Source of the DNA: Malaya genurostris
Taxonomy: Eukaryota; Arthropoda; Insecta; Diptera; Culicidae
Direction: 5' to 3'
DNA: 64,000 nucleotides
Assembly (NCBI RefSeq): GCF_030247185.1
Contig: NC_080572.1
Span: 90,385,435 to 90,449,434, forward strand
In this document: in pieces, positions 45,463-56,902 of the stretch
Numbering within the stretch: the first letter of the stretch is position 1
Layout: each line of letters begins with the position of its first letter
The notes under the pieces: generated by a model
Database searches by the model: none
Seen by the model: only the letters and a program-made list of their open reading frames with translations
What the model was told of the DNA's origin: nothing
Position numbers and translations under genes: made by a program

Positions 45463-46790
45463 GGAGAGTGGGGCTACTTGAGCCACTGTTTTTGTTAATT
45501 GATATATCTTTTAAACTATTTAGGGTAAAATATGTTTCACCTACGGTTAATCAAAACAAATCTTTCTTTTCGATATTCAATGTAAATGTAAATTCGCTAT
45601 TTGACATAAATAGCAGCTTTTTACAATATTATGTCAGATGGTTCAAGTATCCCCATGCATGGGGATACTTGAACCACCCCATGGGGATAATTGAACCACC
45701 TTTAAGGGAAGAATAAAAATATATAGAACTATATGAAAAAAATTTTGTTATATTTTTGAACATGTCTCTTTTTTTTAAAAATAAAAAATAAATATCAGAT
45801 TTATTTAGTATAACGTATGAAATGACTTTGTCTGCCTTTGTTTGAGAATACTTTTTCCTCGAGTTTTATACTTTCTTGGTTTAGGCTTTGGGAACCCTCG
45901 TATGTTTTCTGGAGATTGTCCTTGTAGAAATCCACATTTATTTAGCATTCTATTCCCTTTTTTGGCACTATGGATGCAGAATATTGTCAATGTTAGAGAG
46001 CATGTCAGACTAAATTGAATCAATGTTAGAATTTTCGACGATGTTCTCGGTGCTAAAGCTTCTGTTGGTAAATTTACTTCCTAGAAAGTCTGATACAGAA
46101 AATGTTTGTGGATTTAAAGGAAAAATTCCTGTCTTTTGAAATCCAGATTTTATATTCGGCATAACAAGATTCGTGCGGTCATTGAATCCATTTGTAATCT
46201 TATTTTTAGGCCTTTCTTCGTAATATCAATCGATTTTGATCAACCGCACTCAGCCTACTTTCTGTATGTAGAAAGTTTAACCAGAAATAGCCTTTTTGAT
46301 ATTAATTGGGGTAAAACGGGTTAAATAAGCTAGTTGTGTCATTCCCATTGTCATTGTTTGATTGGATCGCAGATGTTTTGTACGTGATATGAATCAATAT
46401 TGATAGATTGTATTGGATCAGCTTTTGGATTGTAGATGATATTTCAACTAAATATTATAACTAGAAAAGAAATGCGGTAAAAAGGTAAAACGAGTTTGCT
46501 GCTGTCAGTAAAACAATATGCAATCGATTTGTTAGACTTTTTTACATCAGAAAAACTCTATTTACTCTTCTGTAAGTTCTTCGGTTTCATGTTACATAAT
46601 TAAGCTTGAATACAAAGCAGTATAAAAAGGTAACTTGGGGTAAAATTGATATGATGGCGTTTCGTGCGGTCCTTCTAAATACATGGAATCGATTTTACTG
46701 ATCATTTTACACAAAAAAGTGCTTTGTGGTCAGCTGTATCATACCTCCAAAAAAATCGTCGCGTTTTTGGTCCATTTTTCCCCACTGTGC
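45463..46790. repeat. Cluster of AGTGGGG-type transposon ends
   Basis: It begins at a TA followed by GGGAGAGTGGGGCTACTTGA. Related motifs recur: GGGGATACTTGAACCACC (45660), TTGGGGTAAAACGGGTTAAA (46305), AACTTGGGGTAAAATTGATA (46634) and an inverted TTTTTCCCCACTGTGCG (46776). These look like termini or subterminal repeats of one or more TA-targeting MITE families. Exact borders were not resolved and there is no coding content. Confidence 0.45.
45639..45676. repeat. Perfect 38-bp palindrome
   Basis: TGGTTCAAGTATCCCCATG (45639-45657) is followed with no spacer by its exact reverse complement (45658-45676). It looks like two transposon ends joined head to head. Confidence 0.92.
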
Positions 46791-48134
46791 GTTGGTGGTG
46801 CGTTTTATACTCGTCCAATAGAACATCAGGACTGATATATACCTGACTCTCTCAAAAACGTCGTTCGGGTGCCCTTTTCGCAGGCCTGATGAATTTTTCT
46901 CATTGTTTCCAAAAGTTTTAGAAAATTTTGTTTTTGAGTTTTTTATGGTAATCTCACATTGTTGAAAATTTAATCACAAATTCCTGACCATATTTCCGAT
47001 AACTTGCAAAAAAAATTATATTGTTGAGTTAAGTACAACAAGAGATATTCACGATTAAGTTCTGTCCGTTCTTGTATGGGGTAATTTGATTGCTGTAAAT
47101 TCACAAAATATTTTTATCTATGTAGTTTTACAATTTATCTGAGACTTGTTGTACGCAATCTGACATATTTTTAAGTGTAGAAATTTGTAAGTGGTAACAT
47201 AACTGCTTGAAATGCGGGGTATGTTTGCCACAAATTTAACTCATTTTTATAAAATTCAGTCATTTTAGGTTTAGGTGTCATGTGCATCATCTGTGAATTT
47301 GATTATTTTTCTGCGTAGTATTCAATCACAACTCATATAGGCGCTATCCTGTATCTGAAATTGTTTGATGCAATTATTTTTCGACATTTCGGATTCGAGT
47401 ATTCTATATGAATTATTAACAACTCAAAAATACCACATGGCATGATCCAAAGGGCTGAAAGTAGGTGTGCCGTGATCTGTCGTGCCAACAGATCATCCGA
47501 ACGCCGTACATTTCAAAAAGGTAAACTACTACCGAAAGTGCGATCCATTACATTTTGAGCCACTAGACAATTTGCCACTGGGTAAGTGGTTCAATATCAT
47601 GACGATGAAAAGGAAAGTATTTACCGATGTTATTATGGAATTGATGCGGTGGCATAAGTGCTTTTTGATTGCATATTATCGGTTTATTTTTTGTGACTGT
47701 CTGATCGGTTGCAAATGGACCGAGTCATAAAACCGACGCGGTGATTTATTGATTCATAACATAAATGCGATCGTTTGAGTGCTTTTACAGGCACATTAGA
47801 TGGAGGAAAAAGCTACTGATACAATAATTTTTACGAGGTTTATGTCTGTACACAAAATCATTGATCGAATTAATGTTTTGAATTCCCAGCTTCGTGAAAT
47901 GAAATGAAAACAAAATGTTTCGGATGGAAAAGAGTTCAATCGAGGAATTGACTGAATTTTTAAAAAAAACTAAGTTCACAGTCAGCCGACATCGCTGTCG
48001 GAAACAATTAAACAATTGAAAGTATTCGTGTAATGTGTATAGAAATTTAGGTTAAAATTTGTTTACCATTTAGCACAAAGAATAACTGAAGAGATGTACT
48101 ATTTAGTGTTACCATCATTAACAAAGAAAGCGAG
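46791..48134. other. Spacer with one candidate exon-like segment
   Basis: It is mostly AT-rich with no repeat identified. At 47491-47581 (plus) a segment between CCAACAG and CTGG|GTAAGT reads DHPNAVHFKKVNYYRKCDPL followed by HFEPLDNLPLG. It has protein-like composition and a strong donor, but no partner exon or recognised family, so it is not called as a gene. Confidence 0.35.
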
Positions 48135-48296
48135 CTAGGAAATTTCAAAATTAACGGTTCTCCCAACTTCGATATTTGCCACTTTCCGGTCACGACGAAA
48201 CGCTCGTAGATCATTAACGGCATTGATGGTCTTGAATTCAATGCCGTCCACTTGACTGGGAAAATTAGCGGGTTTTTGCACAGTACAATAAATAGT
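48135..48296 (-). pseudogene. Coding-like fragment, unrecognised
   Basis: A minus-strand frame, open for about 52 codons to TAG (48135-48137), reads QKPANFPSQVDGIEFKTINA then VNDLRAFRRDRKVANIEVGR. The codons are balanced and GC-richer than the surroundings, which suggests a former exon or element fragment. No start codon, splice partner or family is recognised. Confidence 0.25.
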
Positions 48297-49604
48297 GCGG
48301 CTTAATCAGTCCCTTGGTAGCCATTTCTAGGTCACTCCTATTTAATATTTATCAGTCACGAGCATAGCTTGGAGATGGCGATAGCCTGGTGTCCGGGAAC
48401 CATTTCCAAGGTCGTAAAGTTATGATTACTGGAGATCCGAGTTTATAGAGTCATTGTCGAAAGATTTCATAGGTAAGAGTTTACGACTAAGAAAAGTACA
48501 TTTGTGTTGTAAAACAAAACCACTCTTCCAATTATTTCACAGAGCAGTTTTACCCTGCCGCGGGAGGGCGAAACTGAATTTTATAACAACTCTCACCTCA
48601 TCGGAATAGTGACCGTCAGATTCAAATGCCAAGTTGGGTAACATCATATTTTCGCCATCGCTCCTTTATGGCGACCATAGGCGTCACATTTTTACTTCTA
48701 ACGGCTGCTGACCCTAGAGTGCTTGCACACGCATAACCGTAGATTCAAAAGCAATAAAAGTACCGCACATTTGCACCAACACTGGCCCGCCGTACGCCCG
48801 AGGATGGCTCCGTGTGGTGTGCGAATTAATAGGTTCATCAGTTTCTTACGTTCTCTTGGTAAAGCCGATTCATACTTTGAAATTAATTGTTGATTACATT
48901 GTAGTGAAATCCTATAAAAAAGAATGGACTCCCTTTGGTGGTCCATTAGTTGATGTTATAGACTTAGAATTACGGCTCATTTGGATGAAAAAACGCTTAC
49001 AATATAAACGTAACTCGGGTCAATTGATCATATGACGTTAGCTTTTTTTGCTAATAAAGGAAAATAGTTGAGGCATACGAAATGGTTGCACGATGGGTAT
49101 TGATTTACTTCAAATAAAATCGACTGGCAACCTTTGCATAAGAACACGAACGGAATGCAATAATGCACCAAGCGTCCTGTCGTTTGGATTTGTCTTCATC
49201 AAGTTTTATTTAGTTTCGTTTTCAAAATTTCTAGTTGAAGTTAATAATGCGTGGCCTTATGTGTGCTGAAAAATAGGATGAATTGAAAAAAAAACAACAT
49301 TACAGCTGTATGTTTGTTCATTTTTAATATAGAAAGGCTACGTGAGAAAATCGACTTAGTTTGTCCATTCGATCATTCGACTCAGTTTGTCGAGTACGAA
49401 AAATGTCTGTGTGTACTCTTATAGTTCCATAAATAGTGCACATACCCATTTTCAAATTATTTGACGGTTCGTCTGATGAATCAAAAATCAACAGTTGGAG
49501 AGGTGACTTAATAATATAAATATTTGTGTACTCCGTAGATAGTAAAATAGACAGAAACAAAATCTCGAATCAGTGTCGTGCAGCAAAGCAGAAGGGAAAA
49601 GCCT
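48297..49604. other. Spacer, no gene seen
   Basis: Short overlapping frames only. About 49355-49430 contains a minus-strand R-type end (CGACTCAGTTTGTCGAGTAC). No gene is supported. Confidence 0.4.
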
Positions 49605-50356
49605 GTTTTAATCCACCTAGTGGTGTAATGCTGCCTTTCTCATATCAATCCTACTATCATATATAATACTGTGGCATTCTTCAGAATAATTTTCTTCGAT
49701 TCTTAAAAGAATAACCGGAATCGGTTTGCTTGACCGTCTACTGATGAAAACTGTCAATTGGAGAAGATTTGAGGTCGATTTAGAAAAAGTTTTTACGATT
49801 TTTTGGCCTTTTCAGTGATGGTATAAAATTTTTAACACACTTTACTCTATATTCTCGGATCCGGATGAAATTCAGGAATTATGTAAGGGACCACAGGACC
49901 TTTCATTTGAACCTAAGTTTGAGAAAAGTTAGAACACATATTTTCATTTTTTTGCACATTTTACCCCATAACACCGGAACCGGAAGTCGGATCCAAATAA
50001 AATTCAGGAATTTTGTGGAAATCGGTTCAGCCGTCTTCGAGAAAAGTTGGTGCACTTATTTTTACAATTTTTTGCACATTTTACCCCATAATTCCGGAAC
50101 AGGAAGTCGGATCCAAACAAAATTCAGGAATTTTTTTATGGGACCACAAGACCTTTCATTTGAATCTAAGTTTGTGAAAATCGGTTCAGCCATCTCCGAG
50201 AAAAGTTAGTGCAAAAAAACGTTACATACACACACAGACAATTTGCGTACTCGACGAACTAAGTCGAATGGTATATAACACTCGGCCCTCCGGACCTCGG
50301 TTCAAAAGTCGGTTTTCCCAGTAATTGCATAACCTTGCTATATGAGAAAGGCAAAA
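49605..50356 (+). repeat. Dispersed repeat R, most complete copy
   Basis: It runs from TTTAATCCACCTAGTGGTGT and GCCTTTCTCATAT to ATATGAGAAAGGCAAAAAT, so the ends are short inverted repeats (ATATGAGAAAGGCA). Inside, a ~115-bp module (CGGAAGTCGGATCCAAA, AAATTCAGGAATTT, AATCGGTTCAGCC, CGAGAAAAGTT, TTTGCACATTTTACCCCATA) is repeated about three times between 49855 and 50215. It is non-coding. A non-autonomous DNA element with internal tandem modules is the best description. Confidence 0.65.
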
Positions 50357-50483
50357 ATAGACTGGTGATCATATGTATATGTTTCTGTCGATTCCGGACT
50401 GTAAATAAATACCGTGGTGACTAAGTACAGTGATGCATGCTTAGTTTCGTCTAGTCAATTTGACTTTCTTTTAATGTGTTTTC

Positions 50484-50640
50484 GTATGCAGGATAGTTTA
50501 ATTGGTAAAACAATTTCCCCGGTTAGGAGTTTGCTACGGGTTCGGGTCCCGTCTCTGCGGTAACCTTTTTGCGGTTACATCATTGTGTTCACATGTCAAT
50601 TTTCCAATCTGTTTTCCCCGTTAGATACTGATCATTTTAT
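50484..50640 (+). mobile_element. tRNA-derived SINE-like unit
   Basis: A near tRNA-like head: GATAGTTTAATTGGTAAAAC (box A region) and ACGGGTTCGGGTCCCGT (box B with a perfect 5-bp T stem), with partial acceptor pairing between GCAG and CTGC. It continues into GGTAACCTTTTTGCGG and unrelated AT-rich sequence. The acceptor and anticodon stems are imperfect, so a SINE head or tRNA pseudogene is likelier than a functional tRNA. Confidence 0.5.
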
Positions 50641-50643
50641 CTA

Positions 50644-51797
50644 GGGGAGAGTGTTCGGTTGCCGGCAACCTTTTCTTTTAAGCTTTTAACTTCTGACTAA
50701 GTGCACATTATGCGGACATATATACATCAATGGAAAGCTAAAGTCCCTAGCTAACAACTGAATAAGAAACTATGTTGATACAATCGATAAAAAATATAAG
50801 TAAAGACTGCAATTATTCAAAGAAAAAACGGAATTTATTCTTTTCGGAGGCGTTTTAGATAAAAGTCTTCATTGTTTGATGGTAACTTCGCCTTAGCTCT
50901 CTTTGCCAATAATTTGGACGGTGGCACCTTTGGTGATAATTTGGCCGATCTTCCACCGGCTTCGCGGGATTAAATACGTTGCTGCAGTCGAATTTTTTGG
51001 CTTCTTATCCACTAAGCAACGTTTAATGGCATTAAACAGTGCATTAAAGTTCATTTTCCGTGACTTGGACGATAAATTTGAAGTCGCCATGGCTAACAGA
51101 ACCAGAGAACCAAAGTCTTTCTTATATGACGGATGTAGTGAAGCCGTCAAGTTGTCCACGTGTTGCATATCACCAGAGATGCCAGGTAAAACAATAAGTT
51201 TAGCTAGCAAAAACGAAACGATCGCGCCAATTTTCAAAAGTCTGCCATTTCTGACGAATGTTCGCAAAGAATCGAAGTTTCAAAAGTCTGTAAAAAGTCT
51301 TTAGACGAAAAAAGGTTTATATGTTAGCTAAGGAATTTGATAATTAACAGACAGATTTTCGCGAATTGTCGAAAAAAATGGGATGCCGGTAACCAAACAC
51401 CTTGGTGTGCCGGTAACCGAAATCGGTAGACATTTTGAAAATGACGAACAAATACTTTGGTTGCGAAAGTTTTGATAGCATCCGGTATTAAATCACGAAA
51501 TAGATCGATTTCACCTCATAAATATTCAATCCACTCGCCTTTTCGATTGATTCTTTTCAATTTATGATACCATGAAAAAAGTGATAAAAAACTTTTGTGT
51601 TGATTTTCACGCAATTAAATTTTTTTAAGCGCAGCAAAAAGTACAAGCGTCTGTTTGCTTTTATATTCGGCACAAAAAGAACTTGCTGCTATTACACACA
51701 CACATGATATTTGTCGGAATGACGCTATCTGCTTTATGTCAAAAGTTACGGTGGGGTGCCGGCAACCGAACACTGCCGGCAACTGAACATCTTCCCC
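50644..51797. mobile_element. TA-flanked element with GTTCGGTTGCCGGCA ends
   Basis: 1154 bp between TA copies (50642-50643, 51798-51799). The left end is GGGGAGAGTGTTCGGTTGCC and the right end inverted is GGGGAAGATGTTCAGTTGCC. The TTCGGTTGCCGGCA motif recurs subterminally at the right (about 51752-51775) and degenerately near 51390-51420. The right ~420 bp is an inverted relative of 25245-25560. The TA duplication points to the Tc1/mariner or pogo branch; no DDE motif is visible. Confidence 0.7.
50893..51267 (-). pseudogene. Unrecognised ORF inside the GTTCGG-ended element
   Basis: A 124-codon minus-strand frame contains GDMQHVDNLTASLHPSYKKD and KMNFNALFNAIKRCLVDKKP..TAATYLIPRSRWKIGQIITK, ending IIGKES. 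It lies downstream, in the same sense, of the sequence related to the 25390 spliced start, so it may be the remnant of the element's own protein. An overlapping plus-strand frame of 133 codons (50903-51304) is considered its shadow. The family is not recognised and the true start is unknown. Confidence 0.35.
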
Positions 51798-51799
51798 TA

Positions 51800-52348
51800 A
51801 ATGTTAGAAGATGGTCTGAAGGTGGTACTGGTCATTGACAAAGTGATCGGAAGAAGGCGAAATTGGTTATTAATGCTGTTCATTTATTTCTGCACACCAA
51901 ATTTATTAAATGTATTATTTTTTTTTATTTTCGTAAAATATTAATTTCACTGGACAATCTGTGAAATTTATCCAATTCACAGTTATCGGTTCATGAGCTA
52001 CCGGATTTCAGAATTGTTTAAAAATATTATTCATCGGTACGAATCATATCTGTCACACTGTTTTATTTTCGAAAGTGGATCGAAAAAACGGTACGAGAAA
52101 CACTAAAAATGATGGTAAGCATATATTCTTTAAAATTTGGCTCGAAATAGTTTCTAAGCTTAGGTTATATTAGTTTCTGGTCCAACGAATCAATTTCTAA
52201 TATGTCGGTTTCAGGTTCCCGGTTACGGAAGTTTCAGGTTCCCGGTTACGGAAGGAAGATTGTCATCAATTTTGATTCAAATGAAGGATCTTGTAAGCTC
52301 ATAAGCAGCTATTCAATTTTGTATATATTCGACTTCCGCTTTCGGAGC
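51800..52348. other. AT-rich spacer, no gene seen
   Basis: A short duplication (GTTTCAGGTTCCCGGTTACGGAA, repeated around 52209-52250) is the only structure noted. Confidence 0.4.
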
Positions 52349-52454
52349 TAAAGACTGTCCCTGAAAGTATGGACGCAACCAAAAACCGTTACCATTTCGC
52401 AGTGGTTCAGAATCTGTCAATTTTTATAGCTGCGTCCTGTTGTTTACACTCTTC

Positions 52455-52572
52455 TCTAACCACTTGTGCAGTTGTTTATTCGTTTTCATTAGTTTGTTTC
52501 GAAATGCGTGAAAGCCCAAGCATTTCGAAACAAACTAATGAAAACGAATAAACAACTGCACAAGTGGTTAGA
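52455..52572. repeat. Perfect 53-bp inverted duplication with 12-bp loop
   Basis: 52455-52507 (TCTAACCACTTGTGCAGTTG...) is repeated exactly as its reverse complement at 52520-52572, separated by GTGAAAGCCCAA. In copy 1 the same place (38710-38790) has a single forward copy reading through the start codon. The inversion therefore replaced the first codons (GLSAEQ region) of this copy. Confidence 0.95.
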
Positions 52573-53456
52573 ACGACGTCGAAAAATTGTGTACAAGTGG
52601 TGCACAGAACGCGAACTGTCACTGAGAAAGATAGCAAAAATGGAAGGAGTAAGTGAAAAAGCCGTGCGAAATGCAATCAGGAAGTTCGGTGAGGATAAAC
52701 CGAAAACGGGTCGAAAAAAAGGTCCTGCTAACCCTCAGTTGGATAAACGTATACTGAAGGCGTTCGAGCAAAAGAAGGAGGTTTCAGTTCGGGATGTGGC
52801 AAAAAAAGTGGACACTTAGAAGTCGAATGTTCTTCGTTCTAAAGAACGTTTGAATCTTCAAACCTATAAGAAGTAGAAACAACCAAAACGTAGTCCGAAA
52901 CAAGAAGCATAGATCAGACCGAGGGTTCGAAAGCTGTACAATACGATTCTTGCTGGAAATTTGAACTGCATAATCATGGACGGAGAAACCTACGTGAAAT
53001 TCGATTTAAAATCCTTGCCGGGACCACAATATTATACGGTGCGAGAAGGGCAAGTGTTGAACCAGTCCGAGACATCGATTGGAGTCGAAAAAATTGATAA
53101 GAAAGCTATGGTCTGGTAAACAATTTGTAGCTGCGGTAAGATTTCGAAACCCTTCACCACCACTGCTTCAATGTTTACGAAAACGACTTCTACCCATGAT
53201 TCGAAGACACAAGGATCTTGCTTCTTGCCACTACTCGAAATCAACGGTAGAATGGTATACTGCCAAAAATGTCACTTTCGGCCCAAAAGATATGAATCCA
53301 CCAAATTGCCCACAACTTCGACCAATTGAGGAATTTTGGGCATTAACGAAGGCATATCTTAGGAAACATGTCTCGACAGCCGAAACCATTCAACAGTTCG
53401 AAAAAGATTGGAAAAAGTGTCAAAACTTGTTGCCAAGAATTCTGTACGGAATTTAA
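52573..53456 (+). pseudogene. DD37E transposase, multiply disrupted
   Basis: It begins right after the foldback with RRKIVYKWCTERELSLRKIA and lacks five codons after KFGE compared with copy 1. TAG at 52817-52819 and further stops (AAGTAG near 52872, a TAG near 52910, GGTAA near 53116) break the frame. A deletion removes the MNSEIYIKE region near 53170. LRPIEEFW (catalytic E) is still recognisable. It is clearly older or faster-decaying than copy 1. Confidence 0.85.
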
Positions 53457-53640
53457 TGAGGAACGTTCACAAGAAGGTGCGCCAGCTGGTCTACAATGGT
53501 CAATTAGCAAATGTTGAGAATAATATTCTGTTGTTGTAGTCTAATATTATCAGTATATCGAATAAAATATGAGTATCTAACACTTGTGAATTATTTACAG
53601 CGAAATCAAAGTGCGTCCATACTTTCTGGGAGAGTCTTTA

Positions 53641-55697
53641 TGCTAGTTTATGCCCAAATAAATTTCTTTTTTTAAGTGTTTTGAAGAATACTTTTGTAAT
53701 ATTTATAAAAACATGAGTAATATGATAATGACATCATCCTACTAATAGATGAATTAAAACAAGTTTTTCGTTAGTAATTTAGAATTGTATTGAAACCCCA
53801 ATCGATAATGCATTTGAAAATGTACCCATCGGTTGGCTTTTCAGTTGTTGCTCGGATTGGTGATGCTATCGCAACGTGCATTTGTCTCAAATATGGCGGA
53901 CTGTATTTATCAATAGTACTAAAATTGTGCTGGTATCATTGCATCTCCATTGGCCAGTGTTTATAATTATTTGAATTCTTCAATATTCAATATTTATTTA
54001 CATATTTTAAAATTTGGAGAATCTTTTTGATTTTTTTAAAAAATTATAATAAACTCAAACGTTTTGGTTTTTATGAGAGATTTTAAGTTGGCCAAGCAGT
54101 GTCGATAAGAAATAATGACAATTCTTAATGTCCTTTAATATCATTTGCGGTATATACTTGAATCGTGAACAACAAACTTTCATCTTGTGAGACAGGTTCA
54201 TGATATGAGCTTGAACAAAATACACGCGCAATATGACCACCATCGTGAATTGTCAACTAAACTGATATTATGTGATCTTTTCATGTCGTTCATAATAAAG
54301 AAATATGTTTTATAATTCATAACTATTGTTATTAGTGTTAGTTTTGGCCTATTTACACTCATCGTTGACTTGTAAATAATTGAATATTTGTTATCTATGT
54401 AGTTTTCAAAATTCAGTGAACCTCGAATCAAAGTAATATGGAGTGTGCTAAAAAACACTTTCTCCATGATTTCAAATACCTCATCTTCCGCAATCAAAGC
54501 ATCTACTCAGTCTTCACATTGTTTCGCTTTCTGGTTTACGATTACTTCATAAGTCCCATCACAATCAGTATTACACAAACCAGAACTAACCACCGATCTT
54601 ATCCAACCGATCGACAGCCATCAACGGTACCGCGTATCGATCGTCCACCGTCTTCAGTACTCATATCCACATACACAACAAACCGTATCGATTCAATCAC
54701 GATCGAAGTGTTAAAAAAAAGGGTACGAATAAGGTAGTAGAGAGGGGTAATTCACATGAACGTGGCGTCGGCATCGGTCCGCCGGAAGCTGAAGTAAACG
54801 AGGTATAGAAATCTCGCGAAAAGAGATAGGCTGCCATCGTCAAGTTGTTGACTGAAATGAAATGCTTTAGATCTATGGACGCTATCGATGCGATGGAAAA
54901 CTTGCGTGCATAACTTGTTCATCAGAAATTTGCATATCAGCAATCGCAGATTTATGTGGAGGTGGAACCCCTGTGATAGTGGTCAATTGACCATGTTTGA
55001 GCATTATCTTGATTTTTGCATCGCACGAGCCGTACAGGATGGACCTGTTTGGTGATAACACAGATAATTACTAAAATATTAAACGTCATGTATATTTTTT
55101 TCACGGCGGTTATATTGATGTGTGCGTGAGTACATTTTCTTGTGCGATTACTTCCTTTTCGTGGCATTCGCTACAGCAGGGTAATTTTTCCACACAATTA
55201 AGATTTAATTAATTAAATGGTTAATATCAGCGTCTCTGTTTGCACTATAGCCGCCTTGTCGGAAGCTGCGCGAACTGCATCCAAAGCCAACGAACCAAAA
55301 CAATGATGGGAAAATAGCCTGGAAAATTGGATATTGCGTAGCATCTTTCGTACAGCTCGTTGGGAGCCAAGATGTAAATTTGAAAGGAAAGTAAAAACGA
55401 TCAGCGATCCACTTGAACTGATAAAGAATTTTTTCGATTATGAATGAAACTAGGAACTGACAAATGGATGCAGTTTGTTTCTGTATGATAATGCCATTGT
55501 GAAAACTTTTTGCGAGGGTTTCCATTCGTGAATTGAAGCAGCAATCATCTGTTTTCATATAATAAATATTTATTGTAACAATGGTATAAGTAAGCAGTAT
55601 ATACATGAGACTTAGTGTGTCTGTCTTCATAACGGGTGTTTTAGGAGGTTTGTTCATAAAGAACGTAATTACTAGATTTCGGTCTACATTCACTCTT
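53641..55697. other. Spacer, no gene identified
   Basis: It is AT-rich to about 54440. About 54560-54700 is GC-richer with CGATC-type motifs (CCAACCGATCGACAGCC, CGTATCGATCGTCC). Frames at 54438-54737 (plus) and 55205-55873 (minus) are long enough to notice but have no recognised domain. The latter runs antisense into the mariner fragment at its upstream end. Confidence 0.35.
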
Positions 55698-56226
55698 TTC
55701 AATGCCAAACTATCGAATGAGGAGAGTGCGTACAGAAGAAAATAATGCTGTCTTTCAGCCAGTGTCGAAGAAAACGACAATTTATCGATTCGTCGTCGTG
55801 CGCAAGAAGTTGGACTTTGTCCATCGACTTTATGGAAAATTTTGCGTAAATATTTGGGTTTGGTGCCATACAAAAGTCAATTGGTATAAAAGTTGAAGCC
55901 ACACGACCATCGTATGCGTCGTGAAATCATTGGTAATTGGTCGCTTAATCGACGAAGGTCTGCTTTTTTAGAGCAAAGTTCTCTTCAGTGATGAGGCGCA
56001 TTAATGGTTGAATGGATACGTCAACAAGCAAAACTACCGTATTTGGAGCAAAGATAACACGCCGTTCAAGAATTACCGTTGCATCCTGATAAATGTACAC
56101 TTTGGTGCGGTCTTTGGGCTGGTGAAATCATCGGTCCTTATTTCTTGAAAAATGAGGATGGGCGATGCGTTACCGTGAATGAAAATCGATACAGACCCTT
56201 GATTAATGAGTTTTTGTTGCCAAATC
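55698..56226 (+). pseudogene. DD41D-type mariner transposase fragment, frameshifted
   Basis: Pieces in several frames match the family in order: RRVRTEENNAV; IDSSSCARSWTL-type HTH; STLWKILRK; GLVPYKSQLV; KPHDHRMRREI; FSDEAH; NGYVNKQNYRIWSKDNT; PLHPDKCTLWCGLWAGEIIG and PYFLKNEDGRCVTVNENRYR. The first catalytic Asp (SDEAH) is present; the second and third are lost where the copy ends near FLLPN. Stops and indels make it inactive. Confidence 0.75.
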
Positions 56227-56894
56227 GCCACCTAAGTAGCAAATGTAACTTATTTCAGAATTGTTTTTTATGTTAGATAAGTTCGGAAAGATTTTCAAAT
56301 ATATTAAAATTGGTTGTGCAACTTATCACTGTTAAGTTTTATAATACTACCCAAAAAATCACTATAGAACAATTTATGGTACATCTGAAACAATTGTGCA
56401 GCAAATCACCAACTTGCCCACGTTGCACTAGCAGTTATAGAAGCTCTGCAAAAATTTTCACATCGTCATGTAAAAACGAAGTTACTAAAACAATTGTTCA
56501 ACTTATCAAAAAATCCGACTCAATATATGCCGAAATAGTTGTTTATCTCTTGTGAAGAAAAAAAATAGTGAAATTATACTCTCCGCAAGGCAAAAAATGG
56601 TAAGCCGAATTGAAAACCTCGCAGTAAAAACTATTTGCTGCCGAGTCTGCATAGTCTTGGTTGCCTAATGAAATATTAGGTCAGTGTGTGCAGATTTCTT
56701 AATTTTTAGAAACACAATTCGAAACTTGCAAATAAGTTGTACCAGATTCATCTGCTTCAAATGAACGCAGAACTTGCCAACATGAGAATATTATCATAAA
56801 CGTTTCAGAAATACATCATTACATATGCAATGAAAACAAAAAACAATGAGATAATTTGTATCCGGTTTTTATCTCGCGAAAAAAATTAACAGAC
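56227..56894. other. AT-rich spacer, no gene seen
   Basis: An 81-codon frame (56310-56555) is present, but its composition and lack of homology recognition do not support a gene. Confidence 0.4.
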
Positions 56895-56902
56895 CTGACA
56901 TC

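Larger units (their letters stand above)
52351..53638 (+). mobile_element. DD37E mariner-type transposon, copy 3, with foldback rearrangement
   Basis: 1288 bp, flanked by TA (52349-52350, 53639-53640). The left repeat is AAGACTGTCCCTGAAAGTAT and the right, inverted, AAGACTCTCCCAGAAAGTAT. Both ends are present, but the gene has several stops, small deletions and a 53-bp inverted duplication at its start. Confidence 0.87.

Noticed and set aside
50484..50565. Functional tRNA gene
   Set aside because: Box A, box B and a perfect T stem are present, but the acceptor stem pairs for only about five bases and the anticodon stem is poor; a SINE head or tRNA pseudogene fits better.
52440..52580. CRISPR-like or attachment-site palindrome
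   Set aside because: It is a single inverted duplication within a DD37E transposon copy in a eukaryotic context, not an array.
55205..55873. 222-codon minus-strand frame
   Set aside because: The upstream third is antisense to a mariner fragment and the rest has no recognised domain; long enough to re-check but not supported as a gene.
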